NCBI RefSeq assembly: GCF_900187025.1
Contig: NZ_LT906478.1
Span: 2,340,001 to 2,404,000 of the forward strand
Origin: Listeria ivanovii subsp. ivanovii
Lineage (GTDB): Bacteria; Bacillota; Bacilli; Lactobacillales; Listeriaceae
Length of the DNA stretch: 64,000 bases
Direction: 5' to 3'
Positions within the stretch are counted from its first letter, which is position 1; the number at the start of each line of letters is the position of its first letter. Positions 26,534 to 35,935 of this stretch are shown in pieces. Both the position numbers and the translations under genes were made by a program. Under the pieces are notes generated by a model. That model did not search any database and was not told the origin of the DNA. It saw only the letters and a list, made by a program, of their open reading frames with translations.

Positions 26534-26893
26534 ATGGAAATGCAAGTTGAAGAAGCTGTTGTAAAACTGATTTTGCATGGCGGAAACACACGAAAAGAAG
26601 CATACAAAGCAATTGATTTTGCTGAAAAATACCAGTTTGAGGATGCAGATAAACATTTACAATTGGCAGAAGAACAATTTCAAGAAGGCCATGTTTGGCA
26701 AACAAAGTTAGTATCGATTCGTGATGCAGAGTCCGTATCACATCCATCATTTTTACTAATTCACGGACAAGATCACCTAATGACCGCCCAAGCAGAGTTA
26801 CAATTAGCTAAAAGAATTATTAAGCAATACAAGCATCAACAACGCTTAGAAGAACGTTTAACGAAACTAGAACAAGGAGCCCCTCAAGCATGA
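26534..26893 (+). CDS. PTS lactose/cellobiose-type IIA component (orphan)
   Basis: A 119-residue helical-bundle IIA protein of the LacF/CelC family. The phosphorylated histidine is the first His of LLIHGQDHLMTA; EAYKAIDFAEKYQFEDADKHLQLAEE matches helices 1-2. It would pass phosphate from HPr to a IIB domain, but no IIB or IIC gene is nearby, so it either serves a distant permease or has a regulatory role. ATG follows GGGGTGGG. Its last 10 bases overlap the end of the convergent acetyltransferase gene. Confidence 0.87.
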   Translation: MEMQVEEAVVKLILHGGNTRKEAYKAIDFAEKYQFEDADKHLQLAEEQFQEGHVWQTKLVSIRDAESVSHPSFLLIHGQDHLMTAQAELQLAKRIIKQYKHQQRLEERLTKLEQGAPQA

Positions 26894-27759
26894 GAAGTAG
26901 CAGGGAATTGAAAATAACGCTCTTCTGTAAATACATTCGGACGCATAAATAATATATCTTCTGTTTCGATAATGTAAGCTGCATCAATATGTTTATCTTT
27001 TTCTGGTGTAAAAGAAAGATGAATAGTATCGATTTCCTTCGTTACTAAACGCTGCAAAACTTCTACTACATTTACTTTTTTAGTACTAATAATATCCAGT
27101 ACGTATAAATCCGTCTCCTCTTGCTCGAAAAGAACAATTGTATCTAATTCTTCTAGATAATAAACGGCACTTTTTAAAGCAATTAATACGTAGAACATAA
27201 GCAAATCTTCACTATTTCTCACATCTAAAACTGTGGAAAGGCTTGCCCTGTTTGAAACAATTCGACTTATTAGCTGAAAATCCGATTTACTCGCTGGATT
27301 CAGCTTTTTTATTTGAGATGGTTGCTTTTTCAAACTAGTGGCATCTACAGTGAAACTACTTTCTTCTACTCGTTCAAAACCAAATTTAGGATAAAACTCA
27401 ACTACTGAGTCATTCGCAAAAAGATAGAAAAAATCATACTCCGCTTCATATTTACTGATTACATGATTGATTAACTTTTGCGCTAAACCTTGATTTCTAT
27501 AGTCAGGATGCGTCATGACAGTCCCAATTTGTAAAGCACGATAATTTTCCCCTTGGTAAGTCAGATCCATTTTGTTAATTGAAACATTCGCGATAACCTT
27601 CCCTTTATCTACGTAAGAATAACAAATATATTTATCATTCCAAAAACCTTGTTGATACCACTCTTCCAAATTGATTTCAAAAGTGCTTTCAGCCAGGCTA
27701 TTAAAGCTTTCTCGGTATATGGAATTATCTTTGTAATCACTTATTAATTGATAACTCAT
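26884..27759 (-). CDS. GNAT-family N-acetyltransferase
   Basis: A 291-residue protein. The N-terminal GNAT domain (about 1-135) has the acetyl-CoA loop motif IGTVMTHPDYRNQGLAQKLI; the C-terminal half (about 150-291) is a second Eis/SCP2-like region without an obvious motif. Substrate unknown. The 3' ends of this gene and the orphan IIA gene overlap by 10 bases. Confidence 0.82.
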   Translation of the reverse strand: MSYQLISDYKDNSIYRESFNSLAESTFEINLEEWYQQGFWNDKYICYSYVDKGKVIANVSINKMDLTYQGENYRALQIGTVMTHPDYRNQGLAQKLINHVISKYEAEYDFFYLFANDSVVEFYPKFGFERVEESSFTVDATSLKKQPSQIKKLNPASKSDFQLISRIVSNRASLSTVLDVRNSEDLLMFYVLIALKSAVYYLEELDTIVLFEQEETDLYVLDIISTKKVNVVEVLQRLVTKEIDTIHLSFTPEKDKHIDAAYIIETEDILFMRPNVFTEERYFQFPATSHA

Positions 27760-27785
27760 TCATTCTATCCTCTATTCTTTCCTAT

Positions 27786-27826
27786 AAAAATAACAGGCAT
27801 GACATGAAAAAATGTCCTACCTGTTT
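27786..27826 (-). terminator. Terminator of the yitW-like gene
   Basis: On the minus strand AACAGG and GGACAT pair with ATGTC and CCTGTT in an interrupted stem, followed by ATTTTTAT. Confidence 0.6.
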
Positions 27827-27840
27827 ATTTCTATTTAAGA

Positions 27841-28149
27841 TTAACGTATCCCTAGTGCTATTTTTGCATAGCGTGACATACGATCTTTCGTCCAAGGTGG
27901 ATTCCAAACAAGGTTAACATTTGTATCTTTTACTTCTGGGATATCACTTAATGCCATTTGCACTTGCTCCGTCAAAATCCCAGCAAGTGGACAACCCATC
28001 GTTGTAAGCGTCATTGAAACTGTGCAAAGTCCATCATCATCTAATTCAACATCGTATACAAGTCCAATATTCACAATATCAATACCTAGCTCCGGATCAA
28101 TAACTTGCTCCAGTGCTCCCATTAAATTTTCTTTCAGTTGCTCATCCAT
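27841..28149 (-). CDS. MIP18/DUF59 Fe-S cluster assembly factor (YitW/SufT-like)
   Basis: A 102-residue DUF59 protein: DPELGIDIVNIGLVYDVEL near residue 18, the conserved cysteine in TTMGCPLAG (about 53) and the closing WNPPWTKDRMS. Members help mature Fe-S proteins; B. subtilis YitW and S. aureus SufT are relatives. ATG follows AAGGAGG. A Fur-like box overlaps its probable promoter, linking Fe-S assembly to iron status. It lies downstream of the YitV-like gene, as in the yitTUVW group of B. subtilis. Confidence 0.88.
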   Translation of the reverse strand: MDEQLKENLMGALEQVIDPELGIDIVNIGLVYDVELDDDGLCTVSMTLTTMGCPLAGILTEQVQMALSDIPEVKDTNVNLVWNPPWTKDRMSRYAKIALGIR

Positions 28150-28198
28150 GAAGTATATGCCTCCTTTTTGCCATTTTGTACATTTATTGTATCATATA

Positions 28199-28213
28199 TG
28201 AGAATGATTTTCA
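28199..28213 (-). promoter_or_regulatory. Candidate Fur box upstream of the yitW-like gene
   Basis: TGAGAATGATTTTCA fits the 7-1-7 Fur consensus TGATAATNATTATCA with two mismatches. It lies between a possible TACAAT -10 (minus strand) and upstream sequence, a repressing position, and 49 bases before the yitW-like start. It also directly abuts the stop codon of the yitV-like gene. Confidence 0.6.
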
Positions 28214-28966
28214 TTATAAGAATTTCTCGAAAAATCCTACCCCTTCAAGCATTCCTTCAACCGATACTTTATGTTTTGCATTATCATCTATTACAAACCG
28301 GACATTATCCGCCAAGCTTTCTTCTACAAGCGTTTGGTATAACTTTTCACTATAAGCAAAGGGAACAACATCATCCTTTTTACCGTGCCAAAGCAGTAGC
28401 GGACGTTCTTTTATTTTAGTGATATTTTGTGTTAAATCATATTTTTGCAGCGCAAGTATTCGTGCATCTACATCATATGGGAAACTCATCCCTTGTGAAG
28501 CTGCGTATTCCGATAATTCTTTTGCGAAATCAACGTAGTAGGCACTTCCCATCAAGCTAACTGCTACTTTGATTTCATCATACTGACCAAGGAGCCCCAG
28601 CGATGTAATTGCTCCCATTGAAACCCCGCCCACACCAATTCGACTAGCATCCGTTTTACCAGCTTTTATTAATTCATTTATAATTAAGGGGAATTCTTTA
28701 ATATTCTCCTCAATAACATCCCAAAAGTAGATTGCTTGATCTTCTGGATTCGCATCCAAAAGTCGTTCTCCATGTAACTTAGCATCTGGTAATATTACGC
28801 GAAAACCTCGTTGGGCAAGTAAATACCCATAATGCAAATACAGTTCTTTCTGAGAGGTAAAACCATGATAAAAGATAATAGTTGGCATCATTTTATCCGC
28901 ATTTTCACTATTGCTAATATGTAATACTGGAATATTTGCAATTTGTTCATTTTCAACTTGAATCAT
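28214..28966 (-). CDS. Alpha/beta hydrolase, YitV-like esterase
   Basis: A 250-residue serine hydrolase. The nucleophile elbow is GVSMGA (Ser about 120), the acid is in GKKDDVVPF and the histidine in NAKHKVS. FYHGFTSQKE near residue 32 provides the oxyanion region. B. subtilis YitV is the apparent orthologue by context with YitW and YitU; natural substrate is unknown. Confidence 0.87.
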   Translation of the reverse strand: MIQVENEQIANIPVLHISNSENADKMMPTIIFYHGFTSQKELYLHYGYLLAQRGFRVILPDAKLHGERLLDANPEDQAIYFWDVIEENIKEFPLIINELIKAGKTDASRIGVGGVSMGAITSLGLLGQYDEIKVAVSLMGSAYYVDFAKELSEYAASQGMSFPYDVDARILALQKYDLTQNITKIKERPLLLWHGKKDDVVPFAYSEKLYQTLVEESLADNVRFVIDDNAKHKVSVEGMLEGVGFFEKFL

Positions 28967-29117
28967 TGTTACGCCTCGTTTCTATAGGAATTATTAAGTG
29001 CTTGTAAAGGACTGAATCATTTACAAAACAGTAGCAAACGTCTATCATTAACTTGTGCCCTTATTTTAGCATGAAGGGGCAGTTTTGAACTAACCATATG
29101 AATTAAAGGAGCAAATT

Positions 29118-29930
29118 ATGTCTAAAAAATTAATCGTACTTGATCTCGACGGCACCACACTTAGAGATGACTTAACCATCTCTTCTCATACGAAAAAAAC
29201 ATTAGAAAAAGCGCGTATGGCAGGCCATGAAGTAATGATAGCTACAGGACGTCCATACCGGATTAGCGGCTTATACTACGAGGAGCTTGAGTTAACTACA
29301 CCTATCGTTAACTTTAACGGCGCTGTTTACCATCACCCAAGACTTACGACATTTTCAGAAGGTTATCACCACGCTATCGATTTACAAGTTGTTCGTGAAC
29401 TACTTGATTTCACCAATGACTTTTCACTAGATAATATCGCTGCAGAAGTACAAGATAGCGTATTTTTGAAAGAAAGAAACAACAGTGTACCAGATACATT
29501 TCATTTAGGAACAGAAAATGTTGTTTTCGGGAATATTCGTGACACCATTCAATCAGACGCTACGTCTTTATTATTTTTTGGTAAACTAGATCAGCTTGAT
29601 TTAATTAGCAAGCATCTAGATGAATCTCTTGCTGATGTTATTTCCCATCACACTTGGGGAGCCTCTGCTTGGCCAGCTGTCGAAATAATTAAATTCGGCA
29701 TCCATAAAGCAATCGGTGTCCAAGCTGCCGCAAAAACACTCGGCTTCAACCGAAAAGATATTATTGCATTTGGTGATGAAAATAACGATTTACAAATGCT
29801 CGACTATGCTGGCGTTGGTGTCGCAATGGGAAACGCTACGGATTCTGTTAAAAACGTTGCCAATGCTGTTACAGCATCCAACCAAGATGATGGAATAGCT
29901 GTCTATTTAGAAGAAAATTTAAACTTATAA
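29118..29930 (+). CDS. Cof-type HAD phosphatase (YitU-like)
   Basis: A 270-residue HAD subfamily IIB enzyme: DLDGTTLRDD nucleophile, IATGRP, a C2 cap, then a lysine (K in IIKFGIHKAIG) and GDENNDLQML. Family members dephosphorylate sugar phosphates or flavin precursors (B. subtilis YitU acts on the riboflavin intermediate, recalled). ATG follows AAAGGAGC. It is divergent from the yitV-like gene. Confidence 0.88.
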   Translation: MSKKLIVLDLDGTTLRDDLTISSHTKKTLEKARMAGHEVMIATGRPYRISGLYYEELELTTPIVNFNGAVYHHPRLTTFSEGYHHAIDLQVVRELLDFTNDFSLDNIAAEVQDSVFLKERNNSVPDTFHLGTENVVFGNIRDTIQSDATSLLFFGKLDQLDLISKHLDESLADVISHHTWGASAWPAVEIIKFGIHKAIGVQAAAKTLGFNRKDIIAFGDENNDLQMLDYAGVGVAMGNATDSVKNVANAVTASNQDDGIAVYLEENLNL

Positions 29931-29931
29931 T

Positions 29932-30006
29932 AAAAGCTGCAAAAAATGGCTTTACAAAAATTAAAATCTCTCATTTTTTGTGCCGCCATTTTTTGCAGCT
30001 TTTTTA
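29932..30006. terminator. Long bidirectional terminator
   Basis: AAAAGCTGCAAAAAATGGC and its exact complement flank a loop of about 34 bases, followed by six T. It is shared by the yitU-like gene and the convergent yitT-like gene. Confidence 0.88.
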
Positions 30007-30906
30007 CATCATTTTATTTTTATACATTGCCATCGCTAATTTCTGATCTGCTTCTGAACGAAAATCACCAAATACGCTAGAAGTTTCCATTACATTAATA
30101 AATGCCTTCGAATCAAACTCCCCAACAATATGTGTAATATCGTATAACTCATATCGCGTGATGACCATTATCAACATTGCAACATCTTCTTTAGAGTAGC
30201 CACCCATTGCATCCACTACTGTTATTCCGCGAACCATATTGTCATGAATTGCTTGAATAACCGTGTCTGCATGCTGCGTCATAATCATTACGGTTAACTT
30301 TTGATGTCTTGTATGAATGATATCAATCACTCTACTTTGTACATACAAAGAAATAAGCGTATAAAGCGCGAATGTCCAGTCATAAGCAAAACCTGCAACA
30401 ATAATGATGACACCATTTAGTAACAAGAAGTACTTTCCAAAAGAACGCCCAGTCTTAATCGTGATATACATCGCAATTATATCAAGCCCACCAGTAGAAA
30501 TACCAAACTTTAAAGCTAAACCAATACCCACGGAAGCAATTAATGCTCCAAAAATGGCATTAAGCAATATATCATTTGACACATGCACTTCTGGAATAAC
30601 AATCAAGAAAAAAGACATAAACGCAACTGTTAAAAAACTAAAAACCGTAAATGATTTCCCTACTTTTAGCCAGCCTAAAATTGCAACCGGAATATTTAAC
30701 AATAGGACAAGTAGCCCCGTTGAAATAGAAATATTCATTGAATCTCGTAGCATGTCTGAACCCAATTGTGCAACCCCATTTAATCCAGCTGCATATACTT
30801 GTGCTGGTATTAAAAAGAAGTTCATACCAATTGCATTTAAAAGTGCTGCTATAATTGCTATGGCGGTTTTTTTAGCATACTCTTTATATACTATATTTGA
30901 ACTCAT
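30004..30906 (-). CDS. YitT-family membrane protein (DUF161/DUF2179)
   Basis: A 300-residue protein with about five membrane helices (GMNFFLIPAQVYAAGLNGVAQL at the start) and a C-terminal cytoplasmic DUF2179 domain (ITVVDAMGGYSKEDVAMLIMVI, about 210-295). Function is not established for the family. ATG 30906 follows AAAGGAGAG; the upstream extension lacks support. It lies 83 bases downstream of yisL on the same strand and may be the last gene of the addBA transcript. Confidence 0.85.
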   Translation of the reverse strand: MSSNIVYKEYAKKTAIAIIAALLNAIGMNFFLIPAQVYAAGLNGVAQLGSDMLRDSMNISISTGLLVLLLNIPVAILGWLKVGKSFTVFSFLTVAFMSFFLIVIPEVHVSNDILLNAIFGALIASVGIGLALKFGISTGGLDIIAMYITIKTGRSFGKYFLLLNGVIIIVAGFAYDWTFALYTLISLYVQSRVIDIIHTRHQKLTVMIMTQHADTVIQAIHDNMVRGITVVDAMGGYSKEDVAMLIMVITRYELYDITHIVGEFDSKAFINVMETSSVFGDFRSEADQKLAMAMYKNKMM

Positions 30907-30989
30907 TTTCTTCTCTCCTTTTTTGGCCCTAACATAACATACCAACTTTCTGGAGAAAAGAGAAGCCTTTTTGTTTAATTTTTTTATTT

Positions 30990-31352
30990 TTAGTCAAATA
31001 ATGGATATCCGCCCGATAAATAGAACCCTAATGATACTGTCAGAACAACTACAATAACAAAAATCATTAAAAACATTCCTGTTGGTTTTTGCTGTTTTCG
31101 GTAGCTAAGTAACATTTCGACAACTCCGATAACAATAATTCCCATCAAAATTTTAAATATTGCTAAAATCCAACTTTGCTCGACACTATACTGAACCATC
31201 ATAATTCCACTTAAAATAACTAAAATATAAAAAACACGATTAATCATTTGGAGCATTGTAAAACCCTTAGTTGATTTCGGATAGATAACCAAAGCTCCAA
31301 TTGTTAGTACCACGATTGCCACCCAAGAAATCAAATGAATATATCCCCACAT
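30990..31352 (-). CDS. yisL: YisL-family membrane protein (DUF1516)
   Basis: A 120-residue protein with four membrane helices starting [10 protein letters not shown], the YisL/DUF1516 pattern. It is next to a YisK homologue, as in B. subtilis. Role unknown. ATG follows AAGAAGGAAG. Confidence 0.82.
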   Translation of the reverse strand: MWGYIHLISWVAIVVLTIGALVIYPKSTKGFTMLQMINRVFYILVILSGIMMVQYSVEQSWILAIFKILMGIIVIGVVEMLLSYRKQQKPTGMFLMIFVIVVVLTVSLGFYLSGGYPLFD

Positions 31353-31374
31353 TTTCTTCTTCCTTCTTTCTCCA

Positions 31375-32223
31375 TTAAGACTTCCTTACTTTATTTCGCA
31401 ATGTACCAATGCGATCAATGGTAATTTCAACCAGATCTCCTTCTTGTAAAAAAGTTGGAGGATTCATTCCACTACCAACACCACTTGGCGTTCCAGTTGC
31501 AATTATATCACCTGGAACCAGCGTATGCCCTTTTGATAAACTAGAAATAATTTCCGTTAAATTAAAAATAAATTTTTCTGTGGAATCTGATTGTCTTAAT
31601 TCACCATTTACTTTTGTTTCAATATGAAAAGTTGTCTCTTCTTTGCTATCATATGTTAATACACAAGGACCTATAGGACAACTCGCGTCTAAGCTTTTTC
31701 CAAGATAAAACTGCTTATGCTTTTTCTGAATATCCCTAGCAGTAATGTCATTAATAATTGTAAAACCAAAGATAGCAGATAAAGCTTCATCTTCTGGTAT
31801 ATCTCTAATTTCTTTGCCAATAATTACTGCTAGTTCTCCTTCATAATCAAGTTGGTGTGTTATATTTTGATGCAATTCAATCTCTCCATTATGAGGCAAC
31901 AAACTATTAGCACTTTTTGTAAAAACTAATATGTCAGCAGGAACATCCTCTTTTGTTCCCATTTCTAGTACATGCTTATAATAATTTTTACCAATTGCCA
32001 TAATGTTATTTGGTGGTAATAAAGGAATTTGAACTTCTACTTCTTCTATCGCAATCCTTTCTTTAACAGCATTCATATCCCGAATAATTGGTCTTTCTTT
32101 TATATAATCAAGTAATGTTTTGGGTGGATTCATCCAAAAAGATTGCGCTGGAATGATTTCATTTTCATCTGTTAAAACGCCATAATTTGATTGCCCTTTA
32201 TAAAGATAGCTTATCCATTTCAT
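31375..32223 (-). CDS. yisK: Fumarylacetoacetate hydrolase-family protein, YisK-like
   Basis: A 282-residue FAH-fold protein: [14 protein letters not shown], the metal-binding [23 protein letters not shown] and the closing [12 protein letters not shown]. Ligands include the two glutamates of YEGELA and an aspartate. B. subtilis YisK decarboxylates oxaloacetate and affects cell width through Mbl (recalled). It begins one base after the addA stop, so it is in the addBA operon. Confidence 0.87.
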   Translation of the reverse strand: MKWISYLYKGQSNYGVLTDENEIIPAQSFWMNPPKTLLDYIKERPIIRDMNAVKERIAIEEVEVQIPLLPPNNIMAIGKNYYKHVLEMGTKEDVPADILVFTKSANSLLPHNGEIELHQNITHQLDYEGELAVIIGKEIRDIPEDEALSAIFGFTIINDITARDIQKKHKQFYLGKSLDASCPIGPCVLTYDSKEETTFHIETKVNGELRQSDSTEKFIFNLTEIISSLSKGHTLVPGDIIATGTPSGVGSGMNPPTFLQEGDLVEITIDRIGTLRNKVRKS

Positions 32224-35200
32224 TTAAAAACCTTCCTCTGTGTTTATTCGGCACATATGCTGTCCATCAAAAAAGTATAAGTATGCTTCGGATACTCGTT
32301 TTCCACTTATTGCCTGAATTGCTTCCGCGTAAAGCTTGATTTGTATTTGATAGCGATCTTTCATTACTTTTTCTGCTGCGTCCCAGTCAGCATACCTTCC
32401 AGTTATTTTATCCGTTTTATAATCGATTAAAATGATGGAATCTTCTTGATCAATCATACTATCGACAACCCCTTGAATGAGTACATGTTCATCTATATTC
32501 GCCTGTTTGTAAAGTTTAGCTACAGGAAGCAAATAACTAAATGGTACTTCACGCTTCACATGATCTTTTTCCAGAAGTACTTTTTCGCCTAGTTCTGATT
32601 CAAAGAAACCAAGAATTTGCTCTATATTAATAGCCTTGACTTGCGCTTCTGTCAAAATGTCTTTTTCTCTCATCTTTTGTAAAAGTTGCCTCACTTCGTT
32701 TATACTAGGTTTATTTTCCAGAGAAACCGCCTGCATTAGTGTATGCATGGCTGTACCTATTTCTGTTGCAGATAATTTGTTTTGTTGCAAGAATTTGGGT
32801 CTATCCAGTGATACTTTTTGAAATTCTTTTAATAGCGTCGTGTCACTCCAACTATCCTGCAAGGTAAATTGTCGTTTTAATTCCGTTACAGACTGTTTAG
32901 CGCGAATTTCAGTTGCTGCTTCATCTTTATACTGGTAGTTCATAAATCGCTCAATTTCATCCTTATATGCGCTTTGAACAGGCACTGGTTGATGAGCTCT
33001 TACCTTTGCCAACAAATTGTCTTGTTTACTTTCTGTTACTTCACTTGACCAAAACATTTCTTTTGTTTTAATTTCTATTTGGAGCAACATATCAGTTGGA
33101 AGTGGTTGAATGACCTCTTCACAAAGTAATTCTTTAAAACTAATATGACGAATTAGCGCATGTCCAATCCAATCCAAATAACACTTTGCCTTCGCTCTTA
33201 TTGCTGCCGGTAAAATGGTTTCTTTTTCTTTTGCAACTTGTAGCCATTGTTTACTTGTCTTTTCAAAATCAGGAACAGTAGCAGTTAAAATTAATTTTTC
33301 TTCTGCCCGAGTGAGCGCTACATAGAGGACACGCATTTCTTCAGCTATCATTTCGCGCATTTTCTTTTGCTTCATTGCCTGTTGCATAATAGTTGGGTAT
33401 ACAATCATTTTTTCTATATCTCTGTAAGCAGATGCAAAACCATAGTCTTTGTCTAATAATGTTTTACTATAAATATCACGCATATTAAATTTTTTACTTA
33501 GCCCGGATACTATTACCACCGGAAATTCTAGTCCTTTACTCGCGTGGATAGTCATCATACGAACAACATCTTCTTTTTCACCTAGCGTTTTAGCTGTTCC
33601 AAGATCATCCCCACGAACTTCTAAACGCTCAACGAATCGGACAAATCGAAATAGTCCCCTGAAAGAAGTTTTTTCATACTGATTAGCTCTGTCGTATAAG
33701 GCTCTCAAGTTTGCTTGACGCTGTTTCCCACCTGGCAAACCACCGATAAATTCATAAAAGTTGGTTTCTTGATAGATTTGCCAAATTAATGAAGTTAAGT
33801 TCTCCCGAATGGACAGCTCACGCCAATTGTTTAATTGTTTTATAAACTCACTAATTTTATCTGCTGCTTCCGAAATAACACTGTCTTTAAAGGTTAGCAA
33901 CGCATCAAAGAAATAGCCTTTTTTCTTCGCCATACGAATTTCTCCTAATTCTTCTTCTGTTAAGCCAATAATTGGAGACCTTAAAACAGCAGCTAATGGA
34001 ATATCTTGATATGGATTATCAATTACTTTCAAAAGAGCAATCATTGTAGCCACTTCAGTTGTTTCAAAATAACCAGAATTATTATTGGCATAAAACGGGA
34101 TATCTTGAAGCTTCATTGCCTCTTCAATATCAGGTGCGCTAGTCATTGCCCGTGCTAAAATGACAATATCTCGGTACTCTATTGGTCTATTCTGTTGCAT
34201 TTTTTTATCATAGATTGGAAACTTATTATCAATCATTTCCCTAACTTTCAACGCAATAGCTCTGGCTTCTACTTGATTTTTTTGAAGTTCTTGTGGAGAT
34301 AAATCATCATCTTCTGTTTCCTTTTCTTCTGTTTTCATGTCAATTAATAAAAGTTCTGTTGCCATATTTTTTGACTCAGGAAAATGAGAACCTAATGTTA
34401 ATTCAGCCGCATTATCATAGTCGATTTCTGCCACTTTGTTGTCCATTAATTGATGAAAAATAAAATTTGTAACATCTAGGACTTCTTTTCTACTTCTGAA
34501 ATTACGTGACAAGTCTATCCGTATGCCGCCACCTGTTCCGTCTTGTTGATATGCTTGATATTTCGTCATAAATAAAGTGGGTTCAGCTAAACGGAAACGA
34601 TAAATAGACTGCTTTACATCACCAACCATAAATAAGTTTCCTTTTGTTTCATTCACTGTAGTTACTAGCATTAAGATTGTCTCTTGTACCATGTTTGTAT
34701 CTTGATATTCATCAATTAACACTTCTTTAAATTGCTTCTGATAACTCTTTGCAACTTCAGACGGGGTGCCATCTTTTAGTAATATTTTTAACGCTAAGTG
34801 TTCTAAATCATTAAAATCTAAGACTCCTCGTTTCTGTTTTTCCTTAAAAAAGTTTTGTGCAAATTTTTTCACCAATTCACTTAAAGCTTTAATATCTGGT
34901 TTCATTTTTTCTAAATCTGCTAAATAATTAACTTCATTTCTGGAAAACCAGTCTATTAAAATATTTTTGATTTCTTTTTTTGCTGCGTCTCGAAACTTTT
35001 TCGTCTGTTCGACATACTCCTCATCATAATCACTTTTATTTTTGAGCGTGGGTATCCGCTTAAAATCAACACTTTTGATACTTATTTTCACATCTTCCCA
35101 ACTATCCCAGTTCACTTGGGATAGCATATTGATTTGAGCCAAATCTCCTTCTAATGTACCAAGGTATGGTTCCGGTCCACCTGTGTCACTTGCATATTCT

Positions 35201-35934
35201 ATAGCAGTCAACAAATCATTTTTAGCTTGGTTAATTCGAAGCTCAATATCTTCTTTAATAATCGGAAAATAAGGTAATTCGGTGATAGATGTAATATTAT
35301 TTGTTTCATATAAATCCACTATTTTTTCTAACCAAATGTCTGGCTCAGGATTAGCTCTTGAAAAATCATATAGCTTTGATATGAGCAAGTGTAGTTCAGT
35401 ATCTGTTCTATCCCCTGTAAATGAATCTACTAAATGAAAGAACGGATCATTATCTTTAATACCATATGCTTCTTCTAACAAGTCTTCTAGTACTTCATCT
35501 CTAATCATACTACTTTCAATTGGCTCAATTAAACGGAAGTTAGGATCAATGTCTGCTTCAAAATAATGTTTCCGAATAATTTCTAAACAAAATGAATGCA
35601 GTGTTGAAATAGAAGCATAATTTAGTAATGCCACTTGTTTTTTCAAATGCGCAGAATCCGGATTTTGCGCAAGAGCCTCCTCTAAAGCTTTGCCGATTCT
35701 AAATTTCATCTCTGCTGCTGATGCATTTGTAAATGTAACTATTAGTAATTCATCTACATTCCATTTAGCTGTTTCATCAATCAATTTTTCAATAATCCTA
35801 GTAACAAGAACGGCTGTTTTCCCAGAACCCGCAGCAGCAGCTACTAGAATGTTTTTTCCATCTGCTTGAATGGCTTTCCACTGGTCATCAGTCCATGTTG
35901 AGCTACTGGGTTTATCAGGTATATTTAGACTCAT
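32224..35934 (-). CDS. addA: ATP-dependent helicase/nuclease subunit A
   Basis: A 1236-residue UvrD-like helicase with a C-terminal RecB nuclease. Walker A is AAAGSGKTAVL (about 33-42), motif II is LIDEYQDTN, and YVALTRAEEKL is the family motif VI region. The nuclease contains IILIDYKTDKITG near 1170. With AddB it forms the RecBCD-like enzyme that resects double-strand breaks and recognises Chi. Length is typical for AddA. The start lies 1 base after the addB stop. Confidence 0.95.
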   Translation of the reverse strand: MSLNIPDKPSSSTWTDDQWKAIQADGKNILVAAAAGSGKTAVLVTRIIEKLIDETAKWNVDELLIVTFTNASAAEMKFRIGKALEEALAQNPDSAHLKKQVALLNYASISTLHSFCLEIIRKHYFEADIDPNFRLIEPIESSMIRDEVLEDLLEEAYGIKDNDPFFHLVDSFTGDRTDTELHLLISKLYDFSRANPEPDIWLEKIVDLYETNNITSITELPYFPIIKEDIELRINQAKNDLLTAIEYASDTGGPEPYLGTLEGDLAQINMLSQVNWDSWEDVKISIKSVDFKRIPTLKNKSDYDEEYVEQTKKFRDAAKKEIKNILIDWFSRNEVNYLADLEKMKPDIKALSELVKKFAQNFFKEKQKRGVLDFNDLEHLALKILLKDGTPSEVAKSYQKQFKEVLIDEYQDTNMVQETILMLVTTVNETKGNLFMVGDVKQSIYRFRLAEPTLFMTKYQAYQQDGTGGGIRIDLSRNFRSRKEVLDVTNFIFHQLMDNKVAEIDYDNAAELTLGSHFPESKNMATELLLIDMKTEEKETEDDDLSPQELQKNQVEARAIALKVREMIDNKFPIYDKKMQQNRPIEYRDIVILARAMTSAPDIEEAMKLQDIPFYANNNSGYFETTEVATMIALLKVIDNPYQDIPLAAVLRSPIIGLTEEELGEIRMAKKKGYFFDALLTFKDSVISEAADKISEFIKQLNNWRELSIRENLTSLIWQIYQETNFYEFIGGLPGGKQRQANLRALYDRANQYEKTSFRGLFRFVRFVERLEVRGDDLGTAKTLGEKEDVVRMMTIHASKGLEFPVVIVSGLSKKFNMRDIYSKTLLDKDYGFASAYRDIEKMIVYPTIMQQAMKQKKMREMIAEEMRVLYVALTRAEEKLILTATVPDFEKTSKQWLQVAKEKETILPAAIRAKAKCYLDWIGHALIRHISFKELLCEEVIQPLPTDMLLQIEIKTKEMFWSSEVTESKQDNLLAKVRAHQPVPVQSAYKDEIERFMNYQYKDEAATEIRAKQSVTELKRQFTLQDSWSDTTLLKEFQKVSLDRPKFLQQNKLSATEIGTAMHTLMQAVSLENKPSINEVRQLLQKMREKDILTEAQVKAINIEQILGFFESELGEKVLLEKDHVKREVPFSYLLPVAKLYKQANIDEHVLIQGVVDSMIDQEDSIILIDYKTDKITGRYADWDAAEKVMKDRYQIQIKLYAEAIQAISGKRVSEAYLYFFDGQHMCRINTEEGF

Positions 35935-35935
35935 G

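Noticed and set aside
30404-30937. 177-codon frame opposite the yitT-like gene
   Set aside because: A shadow of a real membrane-protein gene; no homology and no start signal.
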